64,000 bases of DNA from Chloromonas sp. AAM2 (taxonomy: Eukaryota > Chlorophyta > Chlorophyceae > Chlamydomonadales > Chlamydomonadaceae). Below are positions 1-13,014 of this stretch, one piece after another. A program made the translations under genes and the position numbers. Under the pieces are notes generated by a model. That model did no database searches. It saw only the letters and a program-made list of their open reading frames with translations, and was not told the origin of the DNA. How positions within the stretch are numbered: position 1 is the first letter of the stretch; each line of letters starts with the position of its first letter. Where the stretch lies: contig QAXH01005249.1 of the NCBI GenBank assembly GCA_004335635.1, positions 1-64,000 of the forward strand, in the 5' to 3' direction.

Positions 1-2425
1 CCTCCTGCTCCCGCATGAGGGACACGTGCGCCTCCTGGAGCTGGCGTCTGAGGGCATGGGAGCGCGTCATGTGAACACGAGAATGGCTGTGCCACAGCCA
101 CTGCTTTCTTCTATGTGCACAAATCCCTGCTATCAGGTGTTGCAGTCGCAGCACGAGGACATATACAGGTATGGCGCCACCTCGCCCATGCACTTGCAAA
201 ACCTGTGCACTCAGGCAACGTCGAGGGTCTAACGCAACGTCGAGGGTCATTGCTTGCAAGTGTGAACGCTCCTTGTAGCGCAGGAAAGACCATTGACGCC
301 ACTTCAACAGTTCGTGATTTGCATGGCAAAACGTCCCAGTTCTTTCTGGTTTAGCCCCTTTTCAAATACGCATTGTGATAATTGCAAACAGAGTGCTTGC
401 CATGCTAGTACGTCATGCATTCACCTACCGTGACATGCAACCATTTAGTTGTTAAACTTTGCCTGAGCTTGCTTTGTTTGCTGGTCTTGCTTGTCTCCCC
501 TGTGTTCCCACCTGAGCGTATCTATCTGCGCCTGGCTCTGGGCCGCTAGCTGCTGGGCCGCGTCCTGCGAGCGCTGCTCGAACTGCCTAGCCATAGTCTC
601 CCTGCGCTGCTGCATGGCCGCCTTGTACCATGCGCGCAGCACGTGCCGCCGCAGGTGTACCTGTGGCAACACAAGCGTCGTACCCGTCTCAGCATGGGCA
701 TGACAGGTCAGGGCGTGCTGCATCAGTGTTGCATGACCGTGATGGCAGAGGCAACCACTGGCCATTTGAGGCCGCAGCCAATGTATATGAGTGGACTGTA
801 CAGGAAGATTGCCAAGAAGTAGCGCTGGTGTGAGGCTATATTACTTTGGCTCGTTTCACCATACCAGTCAACGTTTCTCGCCTAATGACATTGAAGTGCA
901 AGCTTTTGGTGATTGCAGATGGCCTGCAGATGGGCATCAGCCCTGCACGTTGCTGTGATTGCCACTGGCTTGTTTGTGCGCCAGCACACCGAGGCTGATC
1001 GTTGTGGCTCCTTCCCTGCCTGGTGCACTGACCACGTTGTACCAGTACAGCGCTCTCTGGTGCCTCATCTTGCGTGCGCGGTGCATGACTGTCTGCTGAC
1101 GCCAGGAGTAGAAGGCCTGCAGCAGGAGCGTCAGGGAGCGCCTCTGGTGCTTGCTGTGGTCGTACGCCGCGGCAGTCCTGAGCAGCGGTGCACACTCATA
1201 CTCATTCACACTCACACACACTCACACACAACACACGCACGCACCCACCCACCTGAGCCTGGCACCACACCATTAAGAAGTGTGCAGCTGCAACCCCAAC
1301 AGCAGGCGCAGGCAGCAAGTCTACTAACCATGCTGCCATGCAACAGGTCATAAGAGGGCACATCCAACAGACATCCAACAGACATCCAACAGACTGCCAT
1401 GTGCAGGTGCGAGCACAGGCCATATATGAAGCTGCGCTTGCAGGACCAGAGCATAGCAGTGGCATGTCTGCACGTGTTTATCACAACAATGAGCACACGC
1501 GGGGCACAGGAGCAACATGCAACCTATGCCTCAAGCTTCGCTGCACTACGCCTGGAACATGTCTACATTCGCTCATCACAAGCACTGGATGCATGCTGTG
1601 CACACCTCCAGGCCTCATGCACAGGGCCAAGCACATGAGCTGCTTCCCACCTTCTGAGCATGAGTTCTTGAGCCTGGTTCCTCTGCGTGCTCTGATTCAG
1701 CTCAAACCGTAAGAGGTCCACCTCAGCCTGCAGCCATGGGTCCAAACGTCATACACATCATTCCCATTAATTTATCCTCAGCCACAGTTGATGCAGCACA
1801 TCTACAACATCTCTCCCCAGCGCTTGACATGCCCATAAGACAGAAAGAAAGGCTGTTTAGGCGAGTGGGCGAAAGTGCTTGCCTGCTTCGCTGCTAGCCT
1901 TTTTGTACCAGCTCTTGACTCGTCATCCACAGCTGCATCACGCTGAGCCACCATGCGTGTTTTGACCTGGGTGAAATGATCCTGCGAAGTGACACCACAC
2001 ATGGTTTTCCTTAAAATTCAAGTGTGAGCTTGTTGCCTTCGTGCACGGTTTGCCAGTCGCTGTGCATATGCTCTGCCTGCGCCCACCTGCAGGCTCATGG
2101 TCCCTTCTGTCAATGCATGAAGCGCATGCAATGCATGTGCCTTCGACAGTGGCTGCTACACGCGCATGCCACCTTGCTCGCGTTGGATTGTCCATGCTAT
2201 GCTCACCAAGATAGCCCTTTTAGCTTGCTGATGCTGCTTGTCCAAGCAGATGGATAGTCCCTCAAAGTCTGCCGATGAGTCTAAGATTTGCTGCACAGTC
2301 AAGCCAGCTAGTACTGAAGTGGGCATTTGGTCCTTGTCCAGCGCCTCGTCACTCGTCACTGCTGCGAAGCGGTGCAGACCCATGTTCTCGTAGGCAGGTG
2401 GCGAGAAAACATTTGGCGTCGTCAT
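1..2425 (-). CDS. SFI1-like coiled-coil protein, 5' part (3' end outside window)
   Basis: Partial gene read leftwards from an ATG at 2425. Supported exons are 2207-2425, 1651-1727, 1033-1153, 512-660 and 86 to beyond base 1; phases of the last four agree. One or two small exons between 1860 and 2090 are likely, but their borders are unresolved. The 1033-1153 exon carries LLLQAFYSWRQQTVMHRARK and the 512-660 exon LRRHVLRAWYKAAMQQRR. Both have the hydrophobic-x6-W spacing of SFI1/centrin-binding repeats. The rest is Gln/Ala/Arg-rich coiled coil. SFI1-type proteins bind centrin along a long helix in centrosomes and basal bodies, so a basal-body role is inferred. The N-terminal 73 residues resemble nothing I recognise. 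It could instead be a general coiled-coil flagellar protein; I am fairly sure of the gene, less of the name. Confidence 0.72.
1198..1250. repeat. CA-rich microsatellite
   Basis: An imperfect run of CA/CTCA/CGCA dinucleotides in an intron of the SFI1-like gene. No function is implied. Confidence 0.8.
1360..1392. repeat. 11-bp tandem repeat, three copies
   Basis: The unit ACATCCAACAG is repeated three times without change in an intron of the SFI1-like gene. Confidence 0.9.
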
Positions 2426-3144
2426 GTCTTCCCTCGCGTTGCTGTGCTGTTCTTACTCTGCGTTACGCATAGCTCTGCCTGCCTCTAAAAACTCTCAATG
2501 CAGGACGACGGAAATGTTCGGCAGAAAACGTTTTAAAAGTTTGAATCCAATACTGTCAGAAACGCCATTTCCACCGCTGTGGTGGCGCTTTCCGCATTCG
2601 CATGATCTGCCCAAAGACCTGTTGTTAGTTGATTCAGGGTACACTTCAAATGCAGGGTACAATGCGCTATCTGAGGCTGTCACTAGTCTGGCATGCACGG
2701 GCAACCTTCAGAAGCCATGGGCATTCAACCCCATTACAGAGCATGTAGAGGGGATCATTACCCACGGAGATAATAACGTTTCACAATGCCTATTCACAAG
2801 AGGGGATGGATTCCAACCCGTCCAACCTACATGTGAGGCGGATTGCGACACACCTGAATAGTAATGGTGGTGGCCAACCCCTCATGACCCAGTCACAGAG
2901 GTCACAATGTACAACCAGTCTGCTCATGTCCATCACATGCAAAAAGATAGCCAATTCGATGATGATTATTGCCTCAGTGCTTGTCTCGGTCTTTCCAGCC
3001 GTGATAGTGTCTGCGACTAAGAGCGCAACAAACTCGCATGTTAATCTACAAAGATGTACACAACGGTGCAAGCGTCACTCCGTGTACCTAATGGACGTGA
3101 GACCTGTGCTCTACCTACACAGTTTTTATAGAGTCAAATGTGAT
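2426..3144. other. Intergenic region between SFI1-like 5' end and ARF-GEF 3' end
   Basis: Both flanking genes point left, so this holds the SFI1-like promoter and the ARF-GEF 3' flank. No coding exon is convincing. It contains a dispersed repeat at 2793-2826 whose near-copy lies in an intron at 51080-51114. Confidence 0.6.
2793..2826 (+). repeat. Short dispersed repeat, copy 1
   Basis: A stretch ending GATTCCAACCCGTCCAAC recurs with only a few mismatches at 51080-51114. A weaker relative is at 57984-58010. All three copies are non-coding. Confidence 0.75.
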
Positions 3145-6100
3145 CTACGCCTTCCCCATGATCAGCGGCTGCACAGCCTGGCTGAAGTACACAGCCACTG
3201 CCTCACGAACCATGGGCTGGTGGCTGCACATGACCACCAGCAGGTGTGGGAACAGGGCACGCACAAACTGAATCTCCTGCGCCCCTGGCGCAGTCGCCAC
3301 CACAAGCACAGCACGTGCCAGCAGGGGTGCACGTGCATCAGCCAGCCAGCCAGGCGTCACGTGCACTTGCCCATGCTCGGTGTGTGCACCATCCGGTAGC
3401 ATGCATGCCGTATCAGACCCCAGACGTGTCTGCAGCGACTGTGTGAGCCATACAGCGCCTTGCTTGATGATATCCAAACACATGCCATGCAACATGTGGA
3501 GCGCCTCATTTTGGTTGCCACCGATGCCTTGTGGAGACTTGATCTCCTTTCCAGCTGCTGCTGCTTCACTGCTGCGACCCTGAAGACATATTTCCAACGC
3601 ATCGATGACACAGCGGGCGGCCTCCATTTCTAGCCGCAACAAGCTCACTTGCATGCGTCCATCCTGTGCAGCGGGCTGATGCTTGGCCTGTGCCCCAGCC
3701 CGCGACGTTAGTGGGCTCTGCTTGAATGACGCATTGCTGCCACCAGGATGAGAGGTGGTGGGCGGTAACTCCACTTGCACGTTGAAATTCCCCTGGCTGT
3801 GGGATGCTGTGCCAGTAGATGGTTCGGAGGGTAAGGGGTCAGCAGAAGGCCGCACTCCTGCTGTCACAGCTGGCGTGTCTGCTTCTAGGATACAGTCAGC
3901 TGCAACTTCATCCTGATCTGACGATTGCCTGGTCGGCCGTGATTCTGCAGGGCTGACAGCAGTAGCTGCTGAGGCTAGAGTTGGCTGTGTAGCTGCTGGT
4001 GCGTGCTGTGGCAATGCCTCGTGCGTGTTGTGTGAGTTTGGCCTGCCGTTGCTGGGGGTTGTGCTGCGCATGCTGATGGACTCGCCATGGGGCAGCTTTC
4101 CATTGCCGAGCTGGTGGCAGGCCTCAATCTCTAGCGTCTGGTTGAACAGCATGCACTGGCGAGCACAGGACGCCATGGGTTCCAATAACTGAGCTTGTAG
4201 GGGCCAAGGCAGCGCAGGCCAGTGTGTGGAATGCAGCCGGGCCAGAACACGGTGTGCAAGCAGCAGCATGTGACTGGATGATGCGAGCGCTGCGGGCCAG
4301 GCGCCGCCTGCACTGGCGCTTCGGTGCTGCGCTGCGTGTGTGGCCGCCATGACAGTGATGAGCTGTGATTGCAACACGGGCTGCAGGAGACCCAGCAGTC
4401 GCTGTGTACTTGTCAAGTCTTGCGCCTTAATTGTCTGTTCAAGCAGCTGCTCATACCCAGCCAGCCCACACTTGATCAGCGGCTCGTGGATCTGCAAAGC
4501 ATGCAACGAGACAAGCGTCCCTGGTTCGAGCCAATGAAAACGTTCGCAATGAAAAATGCCCGAGCCAATGAAAACGTTCGCAGGACGTTTGTGCGGCCAC
4601 CACTCCAAACAACCAGAGCTGAGAGATTGGTTCTTTCATCCTCATCCAGACTCGATGAAAGACCTGCATGCGTTTGTGTGTTCACTTTTCGCACCTGCTG
4701 CAGCCAGTGCAGAGCGGTCTTGGCCAGCTGACCCAACAACTCGCTCTGGTACGATGACTGCGCGTTGCTGACCTGGTCACACATCAGTGGGAAGAAGTGC
4801 TGCGCCCGGGCCACGAATTCAGGGCTAGGCATGGAGGCCGCAGCATGCGCCTCTTGCCCTGCCTTAGGTGGCACAGGTGCAGATGTGTGTGGCTGAGACT
4901 CGTGCAGAGATGGATGGAAGAGCGCAGGAACGATGCGAGTGAGTAGCACCTGCCAGGCGCCTTCGCTCCACGCAGGGTTGTGCTCCTGCATGATGGCCAT
5001 GACTGCATGGGAGGCTGCATTGGCTACCAGTGGCCGGCTGTCTTGCTGCTGGATGATGTCAGCTAAGCTGCTCAACAGAAGCGCCCAGCTGTCCAGCCGC
5101 ATGCCTGCATCTGCGCAGCAAAGTATGGGCAGTGTGTGATCATACGGCTTATACATTGTTTATGATATGATACGATGTTGCTGACTCCTCATGTTTGATG
5201 GGATGGCACAGTTTGCATGACAATTGTGACTGGGCAGACAACATATGAATCAAGTCATCCTGCGCGCGTGTGTTCTCAACACATGTGTAATATGACATGA
5301 CTGCACTCAGTAGGCAAGACCGCACGCACCTGCTGAAGCAAAGCTTCCAAGGCTGGCACTGGCTGCAGAAGCCAGAGTGCCTGCCTCTGTTTGGAAATGT
5401 TCGGTCGTGCCCACTGCAGGCGTAGCCTGCGAATTTGATGGCGCAGACACCAGTGCCCCCGCTGCGCCATGTACCCGCAGCTGAGCAGCGCAGACCTGAA
5501 GGAGCTGCACTGCCGCCACTCCCGCCTGCTGCGTAGCGGCACGGTTTTGTGCTGTGGTAACGGCCGCCCGCACACACTCGACCACATACCCATGCCCTGA
5601 GGGCGGTGGGGCTGCATACAGGGCCCGCACGGGCAGTGCAAGCGTGTGCACTGCACGCGTCACGACGTGCGAACTGGTGTCCGCGCCTGCACGTGCCAGC
5701 GCGTCCAGGAGTGTGCGCCAGCCCGAGCCCAGACCGTGGGGCTGTGCTGCGACTGCCTGTGTCAGGTGCGCCACCGTGGCGTCCCGCACCTCGGGGTCGT
5801 CGCTCTGCCGCAGCACCGCAACAAACGGAGCCAAGGCCTCCTCCTGGGCCCTGCGGCCACACCAGGCATCATGGCACGACGCACAAAGCTGACACCCATA
5901 GTCAAGTCGCATGCAACCAGTCCAGGATGCAGACCAGGTACCACAAGGCAGGACGCAGGCGCATGCAAGGACGCAGTGTGGCGGGAACAAGCTTGCCGGC
6001 AGCGGACACAGTCAGCATGTAACGCATTGCCAGCTGCAACAGGATGTATCCATGTGTTTTCCTTGAAAGAGAAGGAAAAAGGTGGCATAACAGCCTGTTT

Positions 6101-9100
6101 TATAAGTGACCCCACCCCAATCCTGAGATTACTACGAACTCCGCTTACCTGAAATGTGCGAGCTCTGCCCTGCTGAGCAGCTTTGTAGCCAGGCCCCTGA
6201 GTGCGTCCACAGAGAACATCGCCACCGGCTGGGAGATGTGGCAGGATGCCGCCACCAGGTGCGCGCTGATGATGGCCCACAGCTTGCCCCAGATCAGGCG
6301 AATGCGATCTGTTAACGACAAGCAACAAATGATCACAAAAGGAACAGTTCACAGGCTTTCAAGCACCCGATGTTACTTCTGACAACCTTACTTGTGTTTG
6401 CATGATCGCACTGCATCGGGGTGAAACCATGATAAGCAGTGTAATGATGATTGGATTGGATGAATGTCACCTGTGTTTGCGTGCGCGCACTGCACCAGTC
6501 GCTGCAGGAAGGATGTGCGTGGGTGCGCCAGGTCCAGCTCCTCGCTGCTCACGGCACACAGGGCCCGGAAGTAGACCACCACAGCCTCGCCGTCCAGTAG
6601 GGCGCTGATGGAGAACAGCTGGGACAGCACCACAGCAATGCACGTGAATGAGACAGAGCACAAAACATGTGGCTGACAAGCCAAAAGGTACAGGAGAGTA
6701 CTTGCATGCATGGTAGGTAAAGGTTGCTGGCCAGTTGATCAGCCAGTAGTGCCGGTCTGATAGAGCGGCAGGTGCAAGCTGCCACACACATGGATTGCAG
6801 AGAACCGAATTGACCAATCATTGTCAAGGAGTCATGAGCAGACCTACTCTAGCTGCGGTACCGTAGGTTCAACCACGAAAAGCCATGTGAACATGAGGAA
6901 TGATGATGAGCAGACCCAATTGCATCATGCAGTTAATCATGGATTTAAAAGACTACAAACCATGGCATCAGACAAAACATGCCTGACTTAGTGAGTGATC
7001 AGCTTGTTGTGATCAGAATTGTTCGCTGGCGCACCTGCTCCACCGCTGCCTTGCCATCTGTCAATGCCCAAGCAACCAGGGCAGCGCCAGGCGCCGGCCG
7101 AATGAAGTACTTGGACGCCCCTGACTCCGCAGCCCCGTTCAGTAACATGACTGGTGTGCTCACGCTAGGTGCCCGAGGTGCAACAGCTGAAGTTGGAATG
7201 GGCTGTGCGCCGCCCAGGCTGATGCCCCAGGCCTGGAACATCTTGTTGAAGGGGCTGGCAACCGCACTGGGCACAGCAGGCTGCGCCGGCATGGGCGGCT
7301 CATCCTGCGGGCAATAGCACAGCACGTCAGAAAAGAAACGTCGGTGACGCTTGCACTGGAAGCACAGCATGTGTTACTCAGTGTGGTTGAACGTACCGTT
7401 GTGGTTGATCTACAACGTGCGCATCCAGTGTTGGTTAACATACCATCATCACACGGCAGGCAGTTGCGCTACGAATTGAGAGCCTAGTTTGCTGCCAGAA
7501 GTTGAAGGATGAGATTGGGCCATGCCTCAGACCCTCAACACTGCAGGCCATGCAGCCGCAGCCTCGCATACTCCTATGCAACTGTAGCCAAAACAGCTGA
7601 ATTTGGTCAATGCAACTCTCTGCTCATGCTAATGGTGGCATGACGTTATGCAGATGCTGAGCAGCTCCAAGGCAAAGACGTGACAGGTTGTGAGGACACC
7701 TACTGGCTGCAGCAGGTCCGCCGTGAGGCTGTTGAGCGCAGAAATCGTCCTTAGTAGCACCACCCAGGCGCTGCCCAGACTGCCCACATCCGGCATGCTT
7801 GTGAGCGACAGCAGCGTTTTGAGCGCAGCCAGCTGCTTGGCCTCCTGGGAGGACATGTGGGCACCGGGGGACTCCACCTTGCATGCCGCTGCCAGCACGC
7901 CTACCGCTCGCTCGCAAACCTGCGAGGCACCCGAAGCACACGCCCACTGCTGCTTTATGCTATTGCTATTGCCAGGCATGGCATCTCTTGGCTTTCTGTA
8001 GGACACTTTGCCAAAAATGACAGACATTTCTTGTTATTGGACCATCCTGTACGTTGTTGGAAAGGCAGTCCGCTCCAGGCTGTTGCGATTGCGCTATGCT
8101 GCTCTCGACTCTCGTCAAGCCCCTAAAGTCTGCAATCTGCCAGCAGTGTGCTCCCACCTCGTCTAGACGCAGCAGAGCCGCCAGCTGCGCCACCAACACC
8201 AGCGTGGCCAGCAGCGGCTCCGCTGTCGAGGGCACGGCCGCTGCCCCCAGCCCCGCTTGCAACGCATCCATCACTGCCGCCGCGCCCACTGTCAGCATCG
8301 GCCGGCACAACTCACAGTGCAAGGCAGTCACCCAGCCGCTGCCCACACCCCGAATGATGGCGCGCTCCGCTAGCTCGAGCAGGCCTCGCTTGCGCTCCGC
8401 ATCGGGCAAATCCTGTGCCGCCTTGCCCCAGTTGCGGGTCAGCGGTTTAAAGGGCGCGGCCAGGGCATACAGGCCGAGAGCAGAAGCTAGCTTGGCCCGG
8501 GGCCCACCGCGTGCTGTTTGCTGTTTGGGTTGTGCCTGGCGTGCGTCAGGATCCGTCATAACGATTTCGTCGGCGACAATGCGTTCAAAGATGCCCTCCA
8601 GCAGAGATGGGTCTAGCACAGGGGCCATGCCACCGCCCTCCTCCTCGCCTGGCAAAGACACACGTTGAGGCCATGGAAAGTATGAAAAATCTGCTTTGTG
8701 GGGTCAAGTACTGCAGCTGCCTCAGACGATGCTTTGTAAGCCAATCAACAGCGCTGTGGTTCATTGTGCATAGCCCTATGCCCGGCTGGGGGACAGAAGA
8801 GAGCACAGCTGAACCTTAGCTGATTGCACCATGTTGCCAGACGCCCCACTCTGTGCTGTAGCAACCTGCATTCAAGCCGCCTTCCCTGTGCATGCAGTTG
8901 ACAACTACGAGCACTCACTGAGCGTTTGATGACACATGGCCACGAAATCAGGCTTTCCCAGGCGCCTCTCCGCCAACGGGTTGTGAGCGTCTGTGTTGAG
9001 CATGATGATGGCAAAGCTCAGGAGGTAAGGGCCGTCAGCATTGCGGAATTGGCCGGGGTTGTCCAGGTAGAAACGCTCAGCAAACTGCACAGACGCAGCA

Positions 9101-12100
9101 AATCACAACATGAGCTAGGGTCAGATCACCCAATCTACACGCTGCTATCTGACACAGAATGCGTGTTTTAACGTGGTTTGTTCTTGGAAGTCGCAAGCTG
9201 ACTGCCTGTCCACAATTGATAGCATGGTAATGCCGCTACGTACCAACCCTTACTTGTGCTTAACAAGCATGCCAAAGGCAGAAGCGGCCAGGTATTCACC
9301 TGTACGCTTCAAACGAAATTTTTTAGACACAATAGTTGTGGCCATGCTACCACACACAGCTCAGGCTGTGTGTTTACATAAGTCAAAGTCACTGTAAAGA
9401 GCGCCACCGCCAAGCAAGACCACAGACCTTTTCCATGATCCGATCAATCTTCTGTGCCTCCCCTGGCAGCCTGAACTGGCAGAGCAGCCTCCTGAGCGCC
9501 GCGTCAATGCCGATCCCTGCGTACCGCTCCTGGTCTATGAGCGCATGCATCACGGACACCTGGAAGCTCTCGTGGTGGCCCATGTACTCGCCCAGGGCAG
9601 CCTTGTCCACGTCAGCAGCGTGGGCACGCAGAAAAACAGCCACAGCCTGCGGGTGGTAAGCCAAGACGCCAACATGGTGTACTTGCTGAGTACGGGATGA
9701 AGCCAGCATTCACAAGTTAAGGTGTTGTATGATTGCTCCGCAGGCAGTGTGCACGCAAGAAAGCTGTCCTACGTGCAAGGATGGCCGACAGCCAAGGGCC
9801 AGACCCTTATCAATGTTCAGTGACATGCTGGATGTGCAGTCATGGCATGAGCTGCACAATCACTATTGCCTGATTGAAAGCACTGCTGCAATGCTCTGGC
9901 ACACGTTCCTCTAAATGAATGGATAAGCTGTGATTCCAAAAACATTTCAACAGTCGACCATGCGACTGTCAGTGCCATGGCCTGCCTCACATGTGGGTTC
10001 TTTTCCACCAAACCCTGCTGGACAAGGTACTTGATGCCCTTGAGCGGACTCGTATTGAACATGGCTAAACCCTTGGCCAGGGAGCTCTTGTGAGCCCACA
10101 CTGCCTCGAGCCGCTCCGCCTCTGAACCCACTTGCGACCCGCCCTGTGATGACCTTGCTAGTGCCCCTGGACTCTGCTCCGCTGCATGCCCTGCTTCTGC
10201 TGCTGCAGACTCTGCATGTGCGTCCTGTGGGCCATGGTGGCCGTTGGTATCGGAGGAAGGCGTCAGCTGCTGGTGCTGCTGCTCCCGAAGTGGTGCTGCC
10301 CAATGGCCAATGGATTGGATGGTGGCGCTGATGCACTTGAGTGCTGCGTCGCGCACGGCTGCCAGGCGCGCCAGAGCCTCGGCCTGCTGCTTGGCTGCTG
10401 GCTGGTTGGGCGTAGCGGCACGGTCCTTGTCGCTGACATCCGTCCGCTGAGCGATGAGGCCAAGCACCTGCGACAGCGGACACAAGAGAAGATATCAGCA
10501 GCATACGTGCTTGGCAAGCTGGCCTGACTGCCGTTCAACCACATACAACAACACTAAGTAGGTACGGGCAACCGAGTATGTCACACTTCTGCAAGTCATG
10601 CTCAGTCCGTTTGACCATTTGGACTTGGATACGGCTTGCAGGGTCGCAAAGCTGCCACACCTCTGGGTCGCAAAGCTCTTTGCAACCCAACGGTCTGATT
10701 AAAGCCACAACGCATGGAGTGCTCTGAGCCACGGCATATCTGAAAGGAAATCTTTACCTGCACAAGCCCAGAAACCTGCTTCACACCACCCAATCACAAA
10801 GCCATCACTCCTCACCTTCATGGTGCGCTCAAACAGTGGCGGTGCTTGGGCATCGCAGTCATAGTTGACAAAGAGGTCAACAACCAGCTGCACGTCCCCA
10901 CACAGCTGCTTCAAATTGCTGAGTACAATGTAAAGCGTGTGCAAATCAGTCTGCTCCAGCAAGGGCTTGCCTTGTCCAGCGGGGCTGCTCGCACCCACAC
11001 CAGAGCCTGCAACCCCCGCAGCCGCATTGCCACACCCTTGCTCCAAAGGCAACAACACAAAGAGCGGGTAAAATGCACCCAGCTCTGCCTTTAAGCCTGC
11101 CCTGAGCTTGGGCTGCATCATGACCGCCAGCAGAAGCTTGATGGCCAGCTGGAAGGCTGACGGGTCGTTTGCTGCCCAGTTGCGCAGCAGTGTGATGCAG
11201 AGCGGCTGTCGCAGGTGGCGCGTGAAGGCGTCCCGCACGTTCTCCCAGCGGTGCTGCGGGTTTTGGAGCACCTTCACCAGCAGCTCCAGCGCCAGAAGCT
11301 TACCCTGGAAAGCGAGTCAAGTGAGAACAAAACCAACTCGGTCTAACCCACATTGCCCAGTGGCAGTATGACAGATGATAGCCAGCAGCGCAACTTGCCA
11401 CTGACGCAACTGTGCAGCCAATCAACAGCAATGTAACAATGTAATATGAACATGCACACATACAATAGCAGCCAAAGTATAGTGGCTGAGGACAGGCTTG
11501 ACCTAAGCCTGGCCACTGAGAAATGCATACACATGCTCCAGACAGTGCATGTAGTTCTGCTGCTGTTCTGCAGCAAGGCCCTCTCTTCTGACATCTCCCT
11601 TATCACTGACAAGTAACAAAAGGGTGAGGCAGGTCAAGATGTCCAGTCACTGGACTGCAAGGGAGTGTTTAAGAATGCTGCCTGGCCACTAACAAGAGTT
11701 CATTTAAAGAGCTCGTGCGTGATGCTGGTTCGTGGGGGGCACAACAAACCCCTGTACATCTGTATGAACGTCTACTGAACCACTACACGGACCAGTGCAC
11801 ACCTGATGTAGGTATGACTCGACTTCTGTAAGACCTGCCTCCCTGGACGCCAGCTTGCAGAAAGCCGTCAGCACGAGCAGCACATCTCTCTCTGTGACTG
11901 TGAGTTGAACCACAGGCTCGTCCAAAGACTTCCCCCTGTCGCCTGGAGGCAGGCCGCCGGTGCTGTCTGGCTGCAATGGTGTGGCAGGCTGGACACCAGG
12001 AGGGCTGTTGAGGGCTCCCACTGCTGCAGCATCTGGTGTTCCCACTGGTGAGCCTGCCGAGCCTGCGCCCTGCTCTGAATCCAAGACTGCACCACCACCC

Positions 12101-13014
12101 AACGCTGCCTCTAGACCGCGAATGTCATGTTGCTCTGCTAGCTGCGCCAGCTGTGCTGTGCGGGCGTCTAACGCCGCATGGGTACCATCAGTTGAGTTGG
12201 CAAGACTGCGGTTTTTAGGGGTCAGCTGAGATGCTACACCCGTGCCCACCGGCCGGGGCGTAGGTGCTCCCACCGACTGCCCTGAGGCAGACTGCACACT
12301 GTTATGTTGCTGCAGGCTATGCTCGTGCTCCTTAGCTGCCCATGTGACGCTGTCATGCTCTGATTCCCGTCTGCTGGACGCCAAGCTCAGGCTGTGGAAA
12401 TAAGCAGTGACGCGCTTCGCCACTGTGTTGAGGATTTGGAGCAGAGCATTGCATGCTGTGCGCTTGATGTCTTCGCTCTCGCTGCCCAGGGCAAGGTTGA
12501 ACACAGCGCGCACGGCAGACATCAAGCTGTCCCCATGAGCCACAAAGTGTTCTGCTGTTGTGAAGGTGAGCAATGCCCTGATGACCGAAAGCTGTAGCGT
12601 GGGGTTGCTGATCTCACCACACTTGATGACCTGCTTAATCACACGTGTGACAATGTCAGTGCCGTCCACCAGCAAGTCCTCTGACGTGCTGCTCTCGCCC
12701 TGAAGCCAGGCGTGTGCCACCAGCTTGTGCAGTGCACCCAGCGCCAGCTCCACTATCTTGACGTTGCTGCTGCCACAGGCCAGCATGAGGGGTTGCAACA
12801 CTGCAAGAGCCAGGCTGCCCTCGTAAGGCACAGCACCAGTCTCATGCTGCTCCAACAGGGTCAGAAACTGCTGGCATGAGTCCTTGACATCCTTGCTTTC
12901 CTTGCTCCTGCCCCATGACTCTTTGTGGATGCCGTTGATGGCACGCTTGACGAAGATTTCAAAAGCTCGGTCAGCAGCTTGCCTGGACCGCCCTGCCTCA
13001 ACCGTTGCAGCCAT
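3145..13014 (-). CDS. BIG-family ARF guanine-nucleotide exchange factor (Sec7 domain)
   Basis: Large ARF-GEF that loads GTP on ARF GTPases at the trans-Golgi/endosome. Thirteen exons join in phase: 11803-13014, 10816-11304, 9991-10467, 9428-9646, 8919-9084, 8158-8648, 7704-7919, 7035-7304, 6471-6618, 6149-6308, 5330-5850, 4695-5110 (or from 4686) and 3145-4491. They encode about 2,043 residues, longer than the usual 1,700-1,850. The start is the ATG at 13014. Order: DCB region (about 1-230), low-complexity linker, HUS domain with the NYDCD box (551-555), then Sec7 (about 690-870). Sec7 shows FRLPGEAQKIDRIMEK with the glutamic finger at E789, and IIMLNTDAHNP. HDS helical repeats follow. The C-terminal exon has a Ser/Thr/Pro-rich insert, here about residues 1735-1880. 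Leu841 sits where BFA-sensitive GNOM has Met. Identity is very secure; only the exon-12 donor is ambiguous. Confidence 0.97.
4527..4582. repeat. Partial tandem duplication in ARF-GEF intron 12
   Basis: A 22-bp string beginning CGAGCCAATGAAAACGTTCG occurs at 4527-4548 and again at 4561-4582, giving a 34-bp period. It lies in the intron between the last two exons of the ARF-GEF gene. Confidence 0.9.

Noticed and set aside
11704..11802. Extending ARF-GEF exon 1 to 11704
   Set aside because: A GTGTGC donor after SYLHQ at 11803 gives a smooth join to GKLLALELL; the extra residues match nothing.
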